Shown here in pieces: positions 17,622-21,244 of a stretch of DNA of 21,244 nt. A model generated the notes under the pieces. It had not been told where the DNA came from, did no database searches, and worked only from the letters and a program-made list of their open reading frames with translations. A program made the translations under genes and the position numbers. Position 1 is the first letter of the stretch. Each line of letters begins with the position of its first letter. Source of the stretch: an uncultured Clostridium sp. (GTDB lineage Bacteria; Bacillota; Clostridia; Peptostreptococcales; Peptostreptococcaceae); assembly GCA_900557165.1 (NCBI GenBank), contig USRS01000035.1, forward strand, positions 1-21,244, read 5' to 3'.

Positions 17622-17819
17622 TTATAATATAACTTGAAGTATATTTTCAACTATTATTCCAGCGTAATTTCCTAAAACATATCCCCATACACCAGCTATC
17701 ATAGTAGGAACAATTAAGCTATTCCAACCTTAAGCTATGGACATGGCAATAGCAGTAGTAGGTTCACCTATGCAGACATTTGATGCAAGTAATAATTTAT
17801 CTAATTTAAATTTAAACAT
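17622..17819 (-). pseudogene. remnant of a DUF819 family membrane protein, C-terminal end
   Basis: On the minus strand the DNA reads LLLASNVCIGEPTTAIAM, then SIA, a TAA stop (17730-17732), and continues in the same frame as GWNSLIVPTMIAGVWGYVLG followed by NYAGIIVENILQVIL and the final stop. This is the conserved C-terminal end of DUF819 family integral membrane proteins (ASNANIGGPTTAAAMA...GNY). The internal TAA probably replaced a lysine codon (AAA or AAG), and the glycine-rich GGPTTA motif is degraded to GEPTTA. Everything N-terminal to this region is missing: an in-frame TAA lies three codons before the apparent ATG. The gene is therefore dead, truncated at its 5' end and carrying a nonsense mutation. 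The function of intact members is poorly known. Confidence 0.75.
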
Positions 17820-18033
17820 TTTATCTTACTTACATAATGTAAAATATTAAATTCTATTCATTATTCAAATTCATTTTCACTAACTAACCTAAATACTGTT
17901 AATAACATGTTTCTTGAAACATACTATTAATATTATTTATTAATTAATTCTTAAATAACATATCAAAATCAACTATTTAAATTGTATATTTATATTCTTA
18001 GAAATCCCAAATCTCTAATTCGTAACTCTATGA

Positions 18034-18062
18034 TACTATGTAAATAGGACATATATAGTCAA
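18034..18062 (-). promoter_or_regulatory. possible minus-strand promoter, relic of the DUF819 gene
   Basis: Minus-strand TTGACT (plus 18057-18062) with weak -10 candidates such as CATAGT or TAGTAT 16-18 bases further on. It points towards the pseudogene about 215 bases away. The match is weak at -10. Confidence 0.3.
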
Positions 18063-18116
18063 CTTTTTTATTTTTTGCTTTTTTTGTGTATTTTTTTATT
18101 TTTTTCGAAATAACTA

Positions 18117-18146
18117 TTGACTTTTATATTTATTTAGTTTTATAAT
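18117..18146 (+). promoter_or_regulatory. strong promoter of the MFS transporter gene
   Basis: TTGACT (18117-18122), an 18-base spacer and a perfect TATAAT (18141-18146). AATTTTCAACATAAT overlaps the -10 and the start site and matches the CodY consensus at 11 of 15 positions, which is weak. The transcript would carry a leader of about 220 bases. Confidence 0.7.
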
Positions 18147-18285
18147 TTTCAACATAATTCTATTAAAAATTCATTTCATTTTTAATTTCTTGAAGAATTT
18201 ATTAAATTAACTTTTAAAACGAATTTATTTCTTAGTTAATCTAAAATTTTCTATGAAGAAAAATTTAAATTATAAGAAATAATAA

Positions 18286-18332
18286 TAGAAGTTTTATAAG
18301 GTACATTTAATAATATGTAATAATAACTTCTA
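18286..18332 (+). repeat. nested inverted repeats in the MFS leader
   Basis: The outer arms are TAGAAGTT (18286-18293) and AACTTCTA (18325-18332), and the inner arms are TACAT (18302-18306) and ATGTA (18315-18319). A further small hairpin ACTCAT/ATGAGT (18339-18355) ends just before the ribosome binding site. They may be mRNA structures that affect stability or translation; no known riboswitch consensus is seen. Confidence 0.4.
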
Positions 18333-18375
18333 AATTTCACTCATATTTCATGAGTAAATAAGGAGACAATTAAAA

Positions 18376-19665
18376 ATGAGTAATACTATAAACAAAAAGA
18401 AATTTTCAACTGGTTGGTTAATTGTTGTTGCATGTATGCTTATACAAGCAATACCATTTGGTGTAGCATCTAACATCCAACCTCAATTTGTTAGTTATGT
18501 TGTTGAAGAAAATGGATTCACACTTGCTGGATTCTCATTAATATTTACATTAGGTACTTTCGTATCTGCAATAGCCTCACCTTTCATAGGTACTATGTTT
18601 AAAAAAGTAAACACAAAAGTTATATACCTTTTAGGATGTTTACTTTCAGGTGGAGGATTCTTAGCATTCTCTATGTGTAACCAATTATGGCAATTTTATT
18701 TAGTTGCTGCTGTTGTACAAGTTGGTACTGCTGCTATATCTTCAATAGGGGTACCTCTATTAATAAACAGCTGGTTTGATGAAGTTTCTAAAGGTAAAGC
18801 TATGGGATTAGCTTTCGCAGGTAGTGGACTTGGTAATATATTCTTACAACAATTAGTTTCAAATTCTCTTGTTGCTAATGGTGCAAGTAAATCTTACATG
18901 ATATTCGGTGCATTATCATTAATAGTTGGTATACCAGTATCATTATTCATGTTAAGAATGCCTAAAGATGATAGTGAAGTAGTAAGAGCTAAAAACGCTC
19001 AAGAAGAAAAAACTACTACTACTACTGATTCAGCTAATTCTGGATTCACTTTCAAAGAAGCTACTAAACTTAAATTCTTCTGGATGTTCGGTTTTGGTTT
19101 ATTCTTCTTAGGTATGTATGTATCTGCTTTAGCTGTTCAATACCCAGCTTACTTAAAAGGATATGTTGGAATAAGCCCTAAATTAGTTGGTACTATAGGA
19201 TCAACATTTGCATTATTCTCTTTATTCGGTAACTTAGTTGGTGGTGCAATATTCGATAAATTAGGTACTACTAAAGGACTTGTAGTTGCATTCTTATTAG
19301 CTGCAGTTTCTTGTTTAGCATTAATATTTGCTCAAAATATACATGGTCTTGCTATATTATTTGCTACATTAAAAGGATTATCAGTATTCGCTTACATGAT
19401 AGGACCTTCTATGTTAACAGGATCATTCTTTGGTCAAAAAGACTTTGGTTCAATATTAGGTGTAGTACAAATATTCTTCGCTGTAGGATTTGCTGCAGGT
19501 TCATCTGTATTCGGTTTATTAGTTGATAAATTAGGATACACATTTGCATGGTCTACTATATTTGTATTCATAGTTATTTGCTATGTATCATTAATAGTAG
19601 CTTCTATAGGTATGCAAAAATTAAACAAAGCTAGAAATAACGAAGTTGCAAAAGAAGCTTGTTAA
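18376..19665 (+). CDS. MFS transporter, oxalate/formate antiporter (OFA)-like
   Basis: 429-residue major facilitator with 12 predicted membrane helices. A central cytoplasmic loop (about residues 195-228) is polar and contains a run of five threonines. Features include the N-terminal GWLIVVACMLIQAIPFG, proline- and glycine-rich helix 2/3 segments (ASPFIGTMFKK), the half-repeat GNLVGGAIFDKLGTTKG, and FGLLVDKLGYTFAW in helix 11-12. It resembles the OFA/monocarboxylate branch, so a small organic anion is the likely substrate, but this is not proven. The codon use differs from its neighbours: I count about 27 TTC to 16 TTT for Phe, and TAC and GCT are common, which suggests strong expression. It is monocistronic, with a strong promoter, a long leader and a terminator. 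Confidence 0.9.
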   Translation: MSNTINKKKFSTGWLIVVACMLIQAIPFGVASNIQPQFVSYVVEENGFTLAGFSLIFTLGTFVSAIASPFIGTMFKKVNTKVIYLLGCLLSGGGFLAFSMCNQLWQFYLVAAVVQVGTAAISSIGVPLLINSWFDEVSKGKAMGLAFAGSGLGNIFLQQLVSNSLVANGASKSYMIFGALSLIVGIPVSLFMLRMPKDDSEVVRAKNAQEEKTTTTTDSANSGFTFKEATKLKFFWMFGFGLFFLGMYVSALAVQYPAYLKGYVGISPKLVGTIGSTFALFSLFGNLVGGAIFDKLGTTKGLVVAFLLAAVSCLALIFAQNIHGLAILFATLKGLSVFAYMIGPSMLTGSFFGQKDFGSILGVVQIFFAVGFAAGSSVFGLLVDKLGYTFAWSTIFVFIVICYVSLIVASIGMQKLNKARNNEVAKEAC

Positions 19666-19694
19666 TTACTTCTTAGTCAACAATAAATAAAATA

Positions 19695-19737
19695 AAAGTA
19701 TCAATGATTGAGATTTTCAATTGTTGATACTTTTTTT
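19695..19737. terminator. bidirectional terminator between convergent genes
   Basis: A 17-base stem (19695-19711 and 19717-19733) with core AAAGTATCAA/TTGATACTTT and two G-T pairs, followed by T residues on the plus strand and by TTTTATTTTATT on the minus strand. It ends three bases before the stop of the convergent minus-strand gene, so it likely serves both. Confidence 0.88.
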
Positions 19738-19739
19738 AT

Positions 19740-20036
19740 TTATTTTTTCTTTTTATAATTTTTCTTATAATTTCTATGAAATCCATCTACTAAACTTGTT
19801 ATTGTACTTTCATCAACATCCACTTCAAAATCTTCTCCCAATCCTTCTTCACACAACCCCCTAATAGATGCTGCAAAAGATAACTGCTCTCCCAGTGCTA
19901 TTAAAAAATCTGCAAAAACTTCTAATTCATCTGCGTCATCAAATTGTTGATTTATGATTGCTGCATATATAGTAACCAGTGTTAAATATTGATCTGCTAT
20001 ACCTTTACAACTGTTTTTACATTTTTTTCTAGCCAT
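19740..20036 (-). CDS. small hypothetical protein (possibly DUF6774-like)
   Basis: 98-residue soluble protein. The N-terminus is basic with two cysteines (ARKKCKNSCKG), the middle is a helical acidic domain (YAAIINQQFDDADELEVFADFLIALGEQLSFAASI), and the lysine-rich tail ends NYKKNYKKKK. The E-L-x-x-x-x-x-x-L-x-x-L-G-x-x-L pattern recalls the small DUF6774 family common in Clostridia, but this is memory-based and unconfirmed, and the function of that family is unknown. On the minus strand a perfect AAAGGAGG stands five bases before the ATG, so the gene is surely translated. It converges on the MFS gene and shares its terminator. The tail and the Cys pair could bind nucleic acid or metal; this is speculation. 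Confidence 0.75.
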   Translation of the reverse strand: MARKKCKNSCKGIADQYLTLVTIYAAIINQQFDDADELEVFADFLIALGEQLSFAASIRGLCEEGLGEDFEVDVDESTITSLVDGFHRNYKKNYKKKK

Positions 20037-20125
20037 GAGTCCTCCTTTTATTTTTTATTTACTAATATTCATTGTTTCTTATTAATATTACTTTTATAAT
20101 ATTTTTTCCTACTAGGAATCATAAT

Positions 20126-20212
20126 GTAAAACTAGAGATTATCAATATTTGGAGTCTGGATAAGATTATAGTTGAAGATGAGATAATAACTAAAGACCAA
20201 CTAAGCTGGTAA
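20126..20212 (+). pseudogene. coding-like remnant, unidentified
   Basis: In one frame this reads VKLEIINIWSLDKI, then IVEDEIITKDQLSW and a stop. The amino-acid composition (two Trp, alternating charged and hydrophobic residues, richer in G and C than its surroundings) looks like the end of a real protein rather than random AT-rich DNA. There is no start codon or ribosome binding site. I cannot name a family, and chance is possible. Confidence 0.25.
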
Positions 20213-20347
20213 GTCTATATGATAATCATTAACATATGTAACCCTTACGCATGTATTTTTATCTACAAAATTTAGGCTTTTTCCTATTATTCAAATTAAA
20301 TACTGAAATTATAGTAATGATTAGAATATTTTTTGTAGGTAGAGATT

Positions 20348-20373
20348 TTTTAATATATATATATATATTAAAA
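20348..20373. repeat. 26-base perfect AT palindrome
   Basis: TTTTAA, then alternating TA/AT, then TTAAAA; each base from 20348 to 20360 is complementary to its mirror in 20361-20373. It can form a cruciform or hairpin and lies about 60 bases before the lipoprotein ribosome binding site. It may be a simple-sequence expansion or a terminator-like structure. Confidence 0.6.
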
Positions 20374-20431
20374 CTATATGCATATTGAAATATTTATAAT
20401 ATAATATTCTAAACTTAAGGAGGTGGGTAAT

Positions 20432-20743
20432 ATAAAGAAAGTATTAATGCTCAGTTTATTTATTTCATTATTTTTAGTAGGGTGTAGTTCAAATAATGAA
20501 GAGTATGTATTAGAGGCAACGAAAGTAGTTGAAATTGGTGTTGATATTCCTGAGGGAATATACAAGGTAGAACATTTAAATAAGGATACTAATGATAATG
20601 AAAAACCTAATGCAACAATAGAAGATGAGAATGGAAATATAAATACAACAACGTTTACTTTAATGGATTCTTCAGAAGTTAATTTGAAAAAAGATACAAT
20701 TTTAACAATTGATGAAGATATTAAATTAATAAAAATAAAATAG
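20432..20743 (+). CDS. small lipoprotein, probable non-canonical ATA start
   Basis: About 103 residues. After a short basic start (KK) comes a hydrophobic signal stretch and the lipobox LFLVGC, with the lipidated Cys about 18 residues in, so it is a surface lipoprotein. The mature part is acidic with a beta-like pattern (EIGVDIPEGIYKVEHL). This resembles a G-x-DIPxGxY motif of small clostridial secreted proteins whose function I do not know. The perfect AAGGAGG (20417-20423) is eight bases before an ATA codon (20432) where an ATG would be expected (ATA-AAG-AAA). The in-frame GTG at 20423 overlaps the ribosome binding site, and the first ATG (20447) would remove the basic residues of the signal peptide. 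Either ATA is used or the start is mutated. Confidence 0.65.
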   Translation: MKKVLMLSLFISLFLVGCSSNNEEYVLEATKVVEIGVDIPEGIYKVEHLNKDTNDNEKPNATIEDENGNINTTTFTLMDSSEVNLKKDTILTIDEDIKLIKIK

Positions 20744-20777
20744 TAATATAAAGGGGGAATTTGAAAATCCCGTAAGT

Positions 20778-21098
20778 ATGACACAAACTGCAAGATTATA
20801 TAATTCATCAGGAACATCTCTTGGCTCATGCAAATTCACATTCAAGCATACTGTAAGTTCAGGTGGTTTTAGGTCAACTGTAACAAAGGGGACTCCTAGT
20901 AGTTCAGCATTAACAGCAACTTGTACAAATAGAAATTTAGTTTCAAATCTTGGTTCTAATAGTGCACCGAAAATAAGGTTAACTAATGGTAAGCATTCTA
21001 TTGGTTTTAAATTAAATAATATAATAGAAAATAAGACAAGCGGAAGTGCACAAGCAGGTCCTACTTATTTTATTAAACAATACTTTACACAATTATAA
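20778..21098 (+). CDS. secreted-type beta-rich protein lacking signal peptide (possibly truncated)
   Basis: 106 residues from ATG 20778, unrecognised. It is rich in Ser, Thr, Asn and Gly with alternating strands (ARLYNSSGTSLGSCKFTFKH, SALTATCTNRN, APKIRLTNGKHSIGFKL) and two cysteines. This resembles small secreted beta-sandwich proteins of Bacillus and Clostridium. Such proteins normally have a signal peptide; none is present. The only ribosome binding site, AAGGGGG (20751-20757), is 20 bases before the ATG, which is too far, and no start codon lies at normal spacing in this frame. The frame stays open upstream (EFENPVS before the ATG). It is therefore probably a 5'-truncated gene, or it uses an unusual start. 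It lies 34 bases after the lipoprotein gene. Confidence 0.5.
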   Translation: MTQTARLYNSSGTSLGSCKFTFKHTVSSGGFRSTVTKGTPSSSALTATCTNRNLVSNLGSNSAPKIRLTNGKHSIGFKLNNIIENKTSGSAQAGPTYFIKQYFTQL

Positions 21099-21145
21099 AA
21101 TTAGATATTTAAATATATGGCTATGTTTTAATTTAGTGTTGAAAA

Positions 21146-21174
21146 CAGACATATGTATAAATTTAGATTATAAT
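21146..21174 (+). promoter_or_regulatory. possible promoter of the gene at the right edge
   Basis: CAGACA (21146-21151), 17 bases, then a perfect TATAAT (21169-21174). It lies about 30 bases before the start codon of the partial gene. Confidence 0.45.
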
Positions 21175-21205
21175 AGAGATATATTAATATTTAGGAGGTT
21201 GTAGG

Positions 21206-21244
21206 ATGCCAAGTATAAAGTCTATATTAACAGATATACAAACA
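21206..21244 (+). CDS. start of an unidentified gene (partial at window edge)
   Basis: ATG at 21206 with a perfect AGGAGGT (21193-21199) six bases upstream. Thirteen codons are visible (MPSIKSILTDIQT) and the frame is open to the window end. This is too short to identify, but the ribosome binding site and promoter make a real gene likely. Confidence 0.65.
   Translation, partial: MPSIKSILTDIQT

Larger units (their letters stand above)
17820..18375 (+). other. long AT-rich intergenic region and MFS leader
   Basis: No credible ORF on either strand. It holds a 16-base dyad ATGTTTC-TT-GAAACAT (17907-17922) and a possible minus-strand promoter that may once have served the decayed DUF819 gene (TTGACT as AGTCAA at 18057-18062). 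A T-rich tract at about 18064-18108 and a plus-strand promoter (18117-18146) follow. The MFS leader is about 220 bases, with hairpins at 18162-18186, 18286-18332 and 18339-18355. The ribosome binding site is AAGGAG at 18360-18365. Confidence 0.6.
20037..20422 (+). other. intergenic region between divergent genes
   Basis: It includes the upstream region of the minus-strand gene (to about 20110), a short coding-like remnant (20126-20212), a small dyad around GTAACCCTTAC (near 20238) and a 26-base perfect AT palindrome (20348-20373). A clear promoter for the lipoprotein downstream is not evident, although TATAAT-like strings occur near 20396. Confidence 0.45.

Noticed and set aside
18064..18108. 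T-rich tract as a terminator
   Set aside because: No stem precedes it, so it is not a Rho-independent terminator on the plus strand; treated as low-complexity DNA.
18144..18158. CodY box at the MFS promoter
   Set aside because: Four mismatches to the consensus in AT-rich DNA and a single copy; too weak to list as a site of its own.
20374..20829. A 151-codon minus-strand frame over the lipoprotein gene
   Set aside because: It spans the perfect ribosome binding site and the lipobox-coding sequence of the plus-strand gene; its product is a Phe/Ser/Ile-rich shadow with no ribosome binding site.

Overview
The window is very AT-rich DNA from a low-GC Gram-positive anaerobe, most likely a member of Clostridia. 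Peptostreptococcaceae (Clostridioides/Paraclostridium-like) is my best guess. The reasons are the A/T-ending codon use, AAGGAGG-type ribosome binding sites, short intergenic hairpin terminators, an RnhB with the long Firmicutes N-terminus, and clostridial families (DHHW/MBOAT, polysaccharide deacetylase, NSS transporter with small subunit). I see no rRNA, tRNA, CRISPR array, transposase or intact prophage.

Left part (1-4234): the last 12 codons of a polysaccharide deacetylase run into a histidine kinase, a membrane-anchored PepSY-like protein and an OmpR-type response regulator, tightly packed or overlapping. A stand-alone LRAT-domain protein follows, closed by a strong terminator, and then ribonuclease HII. 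Middle (4298-7592): an FMN-dependent alpha-hydroxy-acid oxidase-like enzyme with an N-terminal cysteine cluster, two orphan membrane proteins that I cannot assign, and a short QueG-like iron-sulphur protein.

7593-15785: a monocistronic LacZ-type beta-galactosidase with a cre-like site in its leader. Then come a polysaccharide deacetylase whose 3' end repeats the left edge of the window over 33 bases, a small acidic protein, an 18-codon cysteine-containing ORF, a lipoprotein, and an MBOAT/DHHW pair likely to O-acylate a surface polymer. The deacetylases, PepSY-kinase system, LRAT protein and MBOAT cassette give this half a cell-envelope flavour.

15786-21244: an NSS-type sodium/amino-acid symporter with its 32-residue MetS-like small subunit, driven by a promoter bracketed by two CodY-box-like repeats. 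Next are a decayed minus-strand DUF819 fragment, a long structured leader, and a 12-helix MFS transporter whose codon use suggests high expression. The right end is untidy: a small minus-strand protein, a short coding-like remnant, a lipoprotein whose best-placed start is ATA, a secreted-looking beta-rich ORF with no signal peptide or well-placed start, and the first codons of another gene. No single new system stands out. The best leads are the CodY-like flanked promoter, the unusual starts at the right end, the cysteine mini-ORF and the two orphan membrane proteins.
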